A DNA stretch of 24,240 nucleotides from an uncultured Bacteroidales bacterium (GTDB lineage Bacteria > Bacteroidota > Bacteroidia > Bacteroidales > F082), in NCBI GenBank assembly GCA_937926515.1, contig CALAZZ010000039.1, forward strand, positions 1 through 24,240, written 5' to 3'. Below, piece after piece: positions 16,015 through 23,070 of this stretch (positions are counted from its first letter, which is position 1; every line of letters starts with the position of its first letter). A program made the translations under genes and the position numbers. The notes beneath the pieces were generated by a model that was not told the DNA's origin, did not search any database, and saw only the letters and a program-made list of their open reading frames with translations.

Positions 16015-16953
16015 TTACTTGATTATACCCAACTTATACGATATATCAAGCATCCGCTCAATAGGTCTTTTCGCTTTTTCAATCACATCTGATGGCAGGC
16101 TGATTTCAGGTTTTTCTTTATTAAGGGCAGCATAAAGCTTATCCAGCGTGTTAAGCTTCATATATGGACAGTCATTACAGCTGCAGGTCTCATCACTCGG
16201 AACGATAAGAAATTCCTTTTCAGGACTTTGTTGCTTCATCTTATGTAAAATACCTGATTCAGTAGCTACAATAAACTTAACGGCTTCATCCTCTTTGGTG
16301 TATTTTAGAAGTGCCGTTGTCGAGCCAACGAAGTCAGCCAGTTCCAAAAGCTGTGCTTTACATTCTGGATGAGCAATAAGTTTGGCATCAGGATGTTCTG
16401 TTCTTAATTTAATCACAGCCTCAGTTGTAAGAATATCATGCACTTCGCAGGTAGCGTCCCATAAAACCATATCACGACCGGTTTCACGATTGATATATCC
16501 ACCCAAATTTTTATCAGGAGCAAAAATGATCTTTTGATCCTTAGGAAAAGACTCCACAATCTGAACCGCGTTGCCTGAAGTGCAAATAACATCCGACATG
16601 GTTTTGATTGCCGCAGAGCAATTGATATATGAAATAACAACGTGGTCAGGATGTTTCTCCTTAAACCGGCTAAACTCATCGGGAGGACAGCCATCAGCCA
16701 ATGAGCATCCGGCTTCAAGATCAGGCAATACAACCAATTTATCAGGATTGAGTATTTTGGCAGTTTCAGCCATAAAGTGTACACCAGAAAATACGATCAT
16801 ATCTGCTTCAGTCTTTGCTGCTTGTTGTGCCAAACCTAAACTGTCTCCAACATAATCGGCCAAATCCTGTATTTCGGGTACCTGGTAATAATGTGCCAGA
16901 ATTACAGCATTTTTTTCCTTTCGTAAACGATTAATTTTGGCAATTTTATCCAT
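16015..16953 (-). CDS. nadA: Quinolinate synthase NadA
   Basis: 312 residues. It condenses iminoaspartate with dihydroxyacetone phosphate to quinolinate, the second step of de novo NAD synthesis, and holds a [4Fe-4S] cluster. The likely cluster ligands are C83 (in AGCSLADGC), C169 (WDATCEVH) and one Cys of the C257-x-C259-x2-C262 group, by analogy the last. Other family features are ILAHYYQVPEIQD (18-30), FSGVHFMAETAKIL and the final CPYMKLNTL. It is the short form (about 300 residues) typical of many non-enteric bacteria. It has an unusually good ribosome binding site and an exact -7 element upstream. nadB and nadC are not in the window. Confidence 0.97.
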   Translation of the reverse strand: MDKIAKINRLRKEKNAVILAHYYQVPEIQDLADYVGDSLGLAQQAAKTEADMIVFSGVHFMAETAKILNPDKLVVLPDLEAGCSLADGCPPDEFSRFKEKHPDHVVISYINCSAAIKTMSDVICTSGNAVQIVESFPKDQKIIFAPDKNLGGYINRETGRDMVLWDATCEVHDILTTEAVIKLRTEHPDAKLIAHPECKAQLLELADFVGSTTALLKYTKEDEAVKFIVATESGILHKMKQQSPEKEFLIVPSDETCSCNDCPYMKLNTLDKLYAALNKEKPEISLPSDVIEKAKRPIERMLDISYKLGIIK

Positions 16954-16959
16954 TCTAAA

Positions 16960-16965
16960 CCTCCT
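16960..16965 (-). promoter_or_regulatory. Strong Shine-Dalgarno before nadA
   Basis: On the minus strand AGGAGG stands 6 bases before the nadA ATG, a perfect anti-16S match at good spacing. I noted no comparable SD before the other starts I examined, consistent with weak SD use in Bacteroidota, so it is unusual and fixes the nadA start at 16953. Confidence 0.7.
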
Positions 16966-16999
16966 GAAATAATAAATAAGATTTACTTTCGTCTCGTTA

Positions 17000-17007
17000 C
17001 AAATTTA
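17000..17007 (-). promoter_or_regulatory. Candidate promoter for nadA and the repeat protein
   Basis: On the minus strand TAAATTTG, an exact -7 match, lies 47 bases before the nadA start. A CTG triplet (17028-17030) 20 bases upstream approximates the -33 TTG. Confidence 0.5.
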
Positions 17008-17511
17008 TACTTTTTCATTCTCTTTGTCAGGTAAACATCTGTTAGATTTACCATATATATAAATCTTTTAATAAAATTTATTATTTAATGTTATGGGCCT
17101 GTTAATAGCTGTATAAATTTTAAACAGTTTATTTGCAAATTTCAGTTATAAGATTTTATAAACATTAAACCAACAATTATTAACCTCTATTGTATTCTTT
17201 ATTAAAAATATATGAATTATTCAATGTAAATACTGATTAATGATTTGTTAATATTTTCTTCTGAATGGATTATTCAGTAATTGTTGATTTAATAATGATA
17301 AACCTTTGATATTTTCTAATAAAAATCAGATTTTCTTCCATTTGTTTACAATATGGCGATCATTGAATAGTTTTTTAATAGTTAATAACAGCAGTTAACA
17401 ATTATTCACAGGAAATTGTTGAGAACTATTATATTGTTTATAATGAACTAATTATGAAAAATAGTTTGCTTTATGTGTTGGCATTAAATTGTTCATTTTT
17501 AGCCAAAACAA

Positions 17512-17543
17512 TTGTAGACTGCCTTAAAAAATAGATACTTTTG
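17512..17543 (+). promoter_or_regulatory. Bacteroidota-type promoter for rpiB-lutB
   Basis: A -33 TTG (17512-17514) and a -7 TACTTTTG (17536-17543) are separated by 21 bases. The -7 is an exact consensus match 26 bases before the rpiB ATG, giving a leader of about 20 bases. Confidence 0.65.
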
Positions 17544-17569
17544 TAAGTAAAATTATTAACACCAGATTT

Positions 17570-18010
17570 ATGTCGATTACAGTAGCGATGGCCAGTGACC
17601 ACGGTGGATGTGAATTAAAGGCTTTTATAAAGCAAAAGCTTGTTAATGAGAATTATGAGGTGGTTGATTATGGTACCAATTCAACTGAAAGTGTTGATTA
17701 TCCCGATTTTATTCACCCTTTGGCAAAAGCCATAAATGATGGAAAATACCTGAGGGGAATAATTATGTGCGGTAGTGGCAATGGGGCACAAATGACAGCG
17801 AATAAATACAGCAATGTACGTGCTGGCTTAGCCTGGAATCAAGAACAGGCACAACTTATTCGGAAGCATAACAACGCCAATATAATGTCATTGCCTGGCC
17901 GGTTTCTTGATTTTGAAGTAGCCTGGGAAATGGTGAAGATATTTCTGGAAACAGAGTTTGAAGGTGGGCGCCATGCAATAAGGGTTTCAAAAATTTCAGA
18001 AATGCTATAG
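17570..18010 (+). CDS. rpiB: Ribose-5-phosphate isomerase B
   Basis: 146 residues of the RpiB/LacAB family, interconverting ribose 5-phosphate and ribulose 5-phosphate. Motifs are ASDHGG (8-13), DYPDF (43-47), the catalytic cysteine C67 in MCGSGNG, and RKHNNAN with H100 as the ring-opening histidine. It ends FEGGRHAIRVSKI. The presence of C67 favours ribose 5-phosphate isomerase B over LacA-like forms. The stop is 3 bp before the lutB ATG, so the two are co-transcribed from the promoter upstream. Confidence 0.95.
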   Translation: MSITVAMASDHGGCELKAFIKQKLVNENYEVVDYGTNSTESVDYPDFIHPLAKAINDGKYLRGIIMCGSGNGAQMTANKYSNVRAGLAWNQEQAQLIRKHNNANIMSLPGRFLDFEVAWEMVKIFLETEFEGGRHAIRVSKISEML

Positions 18011-18013
18011 CAT

Positions 18014-19438
18014 ATGTCCTTTCATCAGACTTCATTTAACCAAAATGCCAATCGTGTTGCTTTTGATAAGGATCATCGACAACGGATAAATTTTAACATT
18101 GCTCGTTATGATACTGCTGTTCTGAAAGGAAAAAAAATATTTTCAAACCTTGAATTGGCACGACAACGTGCAGCAAGTATCAAATACAAGTCAATTTATG
18201 CAATTGACAAGTTTTTGATTGAATTTGAAACCAATTTTACACGAAACGGCGGAAAAATCATTTGGGCAAAAGACGATGCAGAGGCTCGAAAAGCAGTTTT
18301 ACAATTATTTGAACATCATCAGGTATCGAAGGTTGTTAAGTCAAAATCAATGACCTCAGAAGAGATTGGTTTAAACGAGGCCTTGCTAGAGAAAGATATC
18401 GAGGTTGTTGAAACGGATCTGGGTGAATATATTGTGCAGCTGGCAGATGAAAAGCCTTACCATATTGTTACTCCTGCCATGCACAAATCCAAGAATGATA
18501 TAGGCAATTTATTCCATGAAAAATTTGGGCTTGATCCAGCCAGCCAGCCCGAGCAAATTACAGCATTCGTCCGAAATAAATTAAAAAAAGATTTTTTCGA
18601 AGCACAAGCAGGGATCACCGGGGCCAATTTCCTGGTTGCAGATACAGGCTCTGTTGCGCTTACCGAAAATGAAGGCAATGGACTAATGACAATGGCATTT
18701 CCAAACCTTCACATTGTTCTGGCAGGCATTGAAAAAATCATTCCTTCAATAGATGAACTTGATTTGTTGTGGCCACTACTTGCTACTCATGGAACCGGCC
18801 AGGCCATGACAGCTTATAATTCCATTATTAGTGGTCCTGCAAAAGATCACGAACATAGCGGACCTAAACAAATGGTGGTTATTCTTATTGATAATGGACG
18901 AACTGAACTTTTGGCTAAAACCCGTCAAAGGATTGCTTTGAGTTGTATCCGGTGCGGTGCCTGCCTCAATGCTTGTCCGGTATACAGAAATATTGGCGGA
19001 CACACCTACGAAACCACATATAGCGGACCCATAGGCTCCGTTATCACACCTCATATGAGAGGAATGAAATCGTATCAACATTTGAGTTTTGCATCCACTC
19101 TTTGTGGACAATGTACAGAAGTGTGCCCTGTTAAAATTCCGTTACATGAGTTGTTGGTACTGAATAGGAATGATGCTGTAAAAGAAGGCCATATTAAATC
19201 ATCCGAACGGTTCTTAATGAATAGTTCACGCAAGCTACTTCTCAATCGTAAGCTTATGAATTTGGGTGGAAGAAGTACAAAAAATATGGTTATGAAGTAT
19301 TTCATTGGAAAAGGATGGGGCGACCGGCGCGAATTACCCAACTTTGCACCAAAAACGTTTGGTAAACTTTGGAAGGAGCATGAAGAAAAGTTGAAAGCCG
19401 GTAAAATACAAAAAGCACCCAAAAAGAAAATCGATTAA
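18014..19438 (+). CDS. lutB: LutB-type iron-sulfur protein of L-lactate utilisation
   Basis: 474 residues. It has an N-terminal LUD domain (about 60-300) and a ferredoxin-like region with two cluster-binding sets: C311, C314, C317, C321P and C364, C367, C371P. A basic C-terminal region holding FGKLWKEHEEKLK follows, as in the LutB C-terminal domain. LutB works with LutA and LutC in oxidation of L-lactate to pyruvate in the cytoplasm; it is expected to pass electrons through the clusters. Neither lutA nor lutC is next to it, so they must be elsewhere or absent. Its start is 3 bp after rpiB. The family call is firm; the lactate substrate is inferred from the family. Confidence 0.9.
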   Translation: MSFHQTSFNQNANRVAFDKDHRQRINFNIARYDTAVLKGKKIFSNLELARQRAASIKYKSIYAIDKFLIEFETNFTRNGGKIIWAKDDAEARKAVLQLFEHHQVSKVVKSKSMTSEEIGLNEALLEKDIEVVETDLGEYIVQLADEKPYHIVTPAMHKSKNDIGNLFHEKFGLDPASQPEQITAFVRNKLKKDFFEAQAGITGANFLVADTGSVALTENEGNGLMTMAFPNLHIVLAGIEKIIPSIDELDLLWPLLATHGTGQAMTAYNSIISGPAKDHEHSGPKQMVVILIDNGRTELLAKTRQRIALSCIRCGACLNACPVYRNIGGHTYETTYSGPIGSVITPHMRGMKSYQHLSFASTLCGQCTEVCPVKIPLHELLVLNRNDAVKEGHIKSSERFLMNSSRKLLLNRKLMNLGGRSTKNMVMKYFIGKGWGDRRELPNFAPKTFGKLWKEHEEKLKAGKIQKAPKKKID

Positions 19439-19473
19439 CAGAACTATCCCTACGGATGCTTTTCATTTAATCC

Positions 19474-20577
19474 CTAATCCAACAACGCAGCAATTGTTGA
19501 ACGCAATTCTTCATCACGCAGGTTTTTGTCAATGATGATTCCATTTTCATCAATCAGAACACTGTGTGGTATAGATTGAACGCCATACTTTTTACCGGCA
19601 TTGTTTCCCCAGCCTGCCAGATCCGATACATGCCACCAGGTAAGTTCATCTTCTTCTATAGCTTCGATCCATTTGTCTTTATCGGTGTCAAGTGAAACCC
19701 CAAACACATCAAACCCTTTATCCTTATAGTCTTGATATACAGCAACAATATTTGGATTTTCCCTACGGCAAGGACCGCACCATGATGCCCAAAAATCAAC
19801 AAGTAGAAGTTTACTTCCAACCGCATCTGACAAGGCTATCAATTGACCGGTTGGGTCTTCTTGTTCAAAGTCAACGAATGGTTGACCAACTGCAACGCGC
19901 CTGAGTATTTCAACCTTTTCCCTCAACTCATCTGCATAAATGCTGTTTTTATTTGGGTCAAAATTAGCAACCATACCTTCTAATTCCTCTAATTCAAACA
20001 TATAGGAATTTCGATAAAGCGCAAAATGAGCTACAACATCTTCAGAATTATTATTAACAAAATCAACCAGATATTGATTTTGTTCAATTTGAGTGCTTGT
20101 ATATGAAGCTTCGGCAATATCCATACCCTCTTTATCCTGATTCATCTCAGCAGCCTGGTATTCGGCATAGGCAGCCCGTAACTTGTCATTGAAAGATTCA
20201 TAATTGATGATAAAATGCTCATACCTGTCATGTGTTTCGGAGCCGGTTAATTCGGATTCACGGATATTTTCTGTATGCAAACGAATGTTCATTGGCGAAG
20301 CTTCCGCAAAAAAACCGAAAACATTCCGGTTGCCTTCAACGCTCAAATAAAAGAATTCAGGGTTATCCAATATTCCAGTGAAAACAGCCTGACTTTCGAT
20401 TACTTGCATAGAGTCGATAGTGATCCATTCACCGTCGGCTCGTTTTTGAAGTTTAAGATTTTTACCTTCAATTCCTTCTGCCACCACATCAATGGTGTAT
20501 GTATTTTCTGCAGTTGGCATGGTGCAAGAACCTATTATAAAAGCAGTTATGAAAACAATATAATATATTTTCTTCAT
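19474..20577 (-). CDS. TlpA-like thioredoxin lipoprotein with N-terminal DUF4369-like domain
   Basis: 367 residues. Signal peptide with lipobox IIGSC (lipidated C18). A beta-rich DUF4369-like domain (about 27-115) is followed by a helical linker (about 115-228) and a thioredoxin-fold domain (from about 229, GQPFVDFEQED). The latter has active site WCGPC (266-270) and the cis-proline P337 (QSIPHSV). Such proteins sit in the periplasm tethered to a membrane and reduce disulfides, for example in cytochrome c maturation. The partner is unknown here. It stands 74 bp downstream of mreD on the same strand, convergent with lutB (35-bp gap, no clear terminator). It has its own candidate -7 element. 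Confidence 0.9.
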   Translation of the reverse strand: MKKIYYIVFITAFIIGSCTMPTAENTYTIDVVAEGIEGKNLKLQKRADGEWITIDSMQVIESQAVFTGILDNPEFFYLSVEGNRNVFGFFAEASPMNIRLHTENIRESELTGSETHDRYEHFIINYESFNDKLRAAYAEYQAAEMNQDKEGMDIAEASYTSTQIEQNQYLVDFVNNNSEDVVAHFALYRNSYMFELEELEGMVANFDPNKNSIYADELREKVEILRRVAVGQPFVDFEQEDPTGQLIALSDAVGSKLLLVDFWASWCGPCRRENPNIVAVYQDYKDKGFDVFGVSLDTDKDKWIEAIEEDELTWWHVSDLAGWGNNAGKKYGVQSIPHSVLIDENGIIIDKNLRDEELRSTIAALLD

Positions 20578-20603
20578 TGTAATTAGATATAAATTTATTT
20601 ACA

Positions 20604-20611
20604 CAAAACTA
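20604..20611 (-). promoter_or_regulatory. Candidate -7 element for the TlpA-like lipoprotein gene
   Basis: On the minus strand it reads TAGTTTTG, an exact TAnnTTTG match, 27 bases before the start of the lipoprotein gene. The nearest upstream TTG is about 24 bases away, longer than usual. It suggests the gene can be expressed apart from the mre genes. Confidence 0.45.
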
Positions 20612-20651
20612 AGTAAAATTGAATATGCTGCATTTCAATCAATTCAAACAC

Positions 20652-21164
20652 TTATCTTTTTTTTCCAACGGCGAAAAAGTACACCAGCAAAAGGATGATT
20701 ATTTCAGTAAATATTACACTTAGCAATATTCGTAAAAAAGTATGTCCTAATTGGTTAAAGCTAAAAGCCTCAAGAAAAAACAAACTTATGTGATGTACCA
20801 ATACAAGCAAGGTTGAATAGATGAAAAACCAGTTTTTATCTTTTTGTAATATGCTGTTGTTTTCATCTTCTACCATCATCTTGGGCCCTGACACTATTCT
20901 TATAACCGTAGGGCGCAAAAAAGCCATGAAAACAGTTGCACTTGTATGTAAACCAGGAGTTGTCATGAACCAATCAACAGATAACCCCATTGCAAAAGCA
21001 GAAATCAACAGAAGCCATTTAGGTGTTGAAAAGGGCAATAATAGGACAAATAAGATATAAACAAATGGATTTATGAAAAAACCAACGCGAATATTGTTCA
21101 ATATTAAAACCTGTAAAAAAAGGAGCAACACAAATCTCAACACATTTATAAGATAATTATTCAT
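20652..21164 (-). CDS. mreD: Rod shape-determining protein MreD
   Basis: 170 residues, about five membrane helices. MreD is the inner-membrane partner of MreC in the elongasome. Family features are the first helix LRFVLLLFLQVLILNNI, the strip INPFVYILFVLLLPF, and GLSVDWFMTTPGLHTSATVFMAFLRP. The start overlaps the mreC stop by 8 bp. MreD diverges fast, so the call leans on position after mreC as well as on sequence. Confidence 0.92.
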   Translation of the reverse strand: MNNYLINVLRFVLLLFLQVLILNNIRVGFFINPFVYILFVLLLPFSTPKWLLLISAFAMGLSVDWFMTTPGLHTSATVFMAFLRPTVIRIVSGPKMMVEDENNSILQKDKNWFFIYSTLLVLVHHISLFFLEAFSFNQLGHTFLRILLSVIFTEIIILLLVYFFAVGKKR

Positions 21165-21978
21165 AGTTGTTTAGAAGTTTGAGTTGTTCTATTTCCCATT
21201 GCATACGATTGCTTACCACAAATACCCAGCTAAGTTTATTGAAATCGGTAGCGAAACTGATATGCGCATGATTCAGTCCACTTCCTTCGGGGCTAAAATA
21301 CTCGGTGATGGTTCCTACCATGATACCTTCCGGAAAAAGGAATGAATGGCCGCTGGTAACAATTGTATCGCCCGGTAACACATCTATATGTGTTGGAATG
21401 TCCTCAATTACCCCATATTTATAGTTGGGTCCATACCAGGCCAGATTGGCAAGCTGGTTGTTTTTAGCGAATTTAATGCTAAGGCGGGCATGCTTATGTA
21501 AAATGGATAGTGCAGTGGCATAATTTTCGGAAACACCAGTGATTATTCCGGCTACCCCATTGGTTGAAATGATGCCCATTTCTTCCTCTATTCCATGTTT
21601 GCGTCCTTTGTTGATGATGATATAATTATTTCGCAAGTGCACTGAATTGCTAACTACTTTTGCCGGGATGAATTCCAGATTTACCGAGGTATCAAACTGA
21701 TGGTAGGCGGTATCTGAAATTTCTTTGTAATGTGATAGAAGCTGTTGTAAAGTGGCATTTTGTTCGGCAAGCATGCGGTTGGTGCGTCTAAGTTTGAGAT
21801 AATCACCTACGGATGAACCCACTTTTAAGATCGCACCGCTGATATTGCTTGTGATATTGACCACTGCCGCCCTGTGATAAGTATGGCTGTTGGCAAGCAT
21901 GTAAATAGAAAACGCCTCGAGCAACAAAAACAGCAGCACGAAATGATGTTTCTGCAAGAAGCGAATTAAGTTATACAT
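21157..21978 (-). CDS. mreC: Rod shape-determining protein MreC
   Basis: 273 residues. One N-terminal membrane helix (about 11-30) is followed by a coiled coil (about 57-88) and a periplasmic beta domain with the family stretch NNYIIINKGRKHGIEEEMGI, then VAGIITGVSENYA and PGDTIVTSG. MreC links MreB to the penicillin-binding proteins that build lateral wall. It lies 45 bp after mreB and overlaps mreD by 8 bp. Length and order are normal. Confidence 0.95.
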   Translation of the reverse strand: MYNLIRFLQKHHFVLLFLLLEAFSIYMLANSHTYHRAAVVNITSNISGAILKVGSSVGDYLKLRRTNRMLAEQNATLQQLLSHYKEISDTAYHQFDTSVNLEFIPAKVVSNSVHLRNNYIIINKGRKHGIEEEMGIISTNGVAGIITGVSENYATALSILHKHARLSIKFAKNNQLANLAWYGPNYKYGVIEDIPTHIDVLPGDTIVTSGHSFLFPEGIMVGTITEYFSPEGSGLNHAHISFATDFNKLSWVFVVSNRMQWEIEQLKLLNNYE

Positions 21979-22023
21979 GGGTTTATACCTGTCAATATAT
22001 GCTGATAAATAAGCCCTACAAAC

Positions 22024-23046
22024 TTATTTGATCAAGAACGGGAATTTATCAAAATTCTTAAGTGCAATGCCTGTCCCACGGGCTACAGCGCGAAGCGGGT
22101 CTTCAGCCACATGAACAGGTAATTTTGTTTTCTGATGTAAACGTTTATCAAGTCCTCTTAACAAGGAACCTCCTCCTGCAAGATAGATGCCCGTGCGATA
22201 AATATCTGCTGATAACTCCGGAGGTGTCATCTCAAGTGCATTCAACACAGCAGCTTCGATCTTCAGTATACTCTTATCGAGGCAATGCGCAATCTCGGTG
22301 TAGTTTACTTTAATCTCCTTTGGAATACCGGTTAGCATATCTCTTCCATGTACGGGAAAATCATCCGGCGGATTATCAATCGTAGGAAGGGCTGCGCCCA
22401 CTTCAATTTTTATACGTTCGGCTGTTCTTTCCCCTATATTAATGTTGTGCTGTTTGCGCATATATTCTTCAATATCAGAATTGAAATCATCGCCGGCAAT
22501 TCGTATGCTTTTGTTGTTTACAATACCGCCAAGTGCAATAACTGCGATTTCGCTTGTACCTCCACCAATATCAATGATCATATTGCCATTAGGCTCAAGT
22601 ACATCTATACCGATACCGATTGCTGCAGCCATAGGTTCGTGAATAAGCCTTACTTCTTTTGCACCGGCCTGTTCGGCAGAATCCTTCACGGCACGTTCTT
22701 CTACTTCGGTAATTCCCGAAGGAATACAGATCACCATTTTCAGTGATGGCGGAAAGAATCTGTTCTTAAATCCGATCATTTTGATCATTTCACGGATCAT
22801 ATATTCAGCTGACTGGAAATCAGCAATAACACCATCGCGCAAAGGCCTGATCGTTTTAATATTTTCATGTGTTTTACCATGCATCATCATGGCTTTTTTG
22901 CCAACGGCAATAATTCGGCCTGTATTCCGCTCTATTGCCACAATTGATGGCTCATCAACCACTACTTTGTCATTGAAAATAATGATGGTATTGGCTGTTC
23001 CAAGGTCAATCGCAATTTCTTTGGTTAAGAATGAAAATAGTCCCAT
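22024..23046 (-). CDS. mreB: Rod shape-determining protein MreB
   Basis: 340 residues, the bacterial actin that guides lateral wall synthesis. The actin-fold ATP site is complete: phosphate loop 1 DLGTANT (14-20), loop 2 IIDIGGGTSEIAV (157-169) and the adenosine box YLAGGGSLLRGL (288-299). The N-terminal MGLFSFLTKE could serve as a short amphipathic membrane contact. It is preceded by purH at 24 bp on the same strand and followed by mreC. Confidence 0.97.
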   Translation of the reverse strand: MGLFSFLTKEIAIDLGTANTIIIFNDKVVVDEPSIVAIERNTGRIIAVGKKAMMMHGKTHENIKTIRPLRDGVIADFQSAEYMIREMIKMIGFKNRFFPPSLKMVICIPSGITEVEERAVKDSAEQAGAKEVRLIHEPMAAAIGIGIDVLEPNGNMIIDIGGGTSEIAVIALGGIVNNKSIRIAGDDFNSDIEEYMRKQHNINIGERTAERIKIEVGAALPTIDNPPDDFPVHGRDMLTGIPKEIKVNYTEIAHCLDKSILKIEAAVLNALEMTPPELSADIYRTGIYLAGGGSLLRGLDKRLHQKTKLPVHVAEDPLRAVARGTGIALKNFDKFPFLIK

Positions 23047-23070
23047 ATTTTTTTACTAACGGTGTGATTA

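Larger units (their letters stand above)
16954..17569. other. 616-bp A+T-rich divergent intergenic region
   Basis: No gene is visible on either strand. A hand count of 17041-17340 gives about 19% G+C, well below the coding DNA around it. It carries the nadA promoter at the left and the rpiB promoter at the right. Between them are one match to the general DnaA-box pattern TTATnCACA (TTATTCACA, 17402-17410) and two inverted copies of TTATAAACA (17156-17164 plus, 17435-17443 minus). A 10-bp direct repeat AACAATTATT is also present (17172-17181 and 17397-17406). These could be chance in such A+T-rich DNA. The length is excessive for two promoters alone; an origin or a regulatory or nucleoid-protein-bound region is possible but unproven. 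Confidence 0.5.

Noticed and set aside
22348..22746. A 132-codon plus-strand open frame opposite mreB
   Set aside because: It lies wholly within mreB, whose ATP-site motifs are complete; its composition (rich in Cys, Phe, Asn, Tyr, Ile) looks like an antisense shadow.
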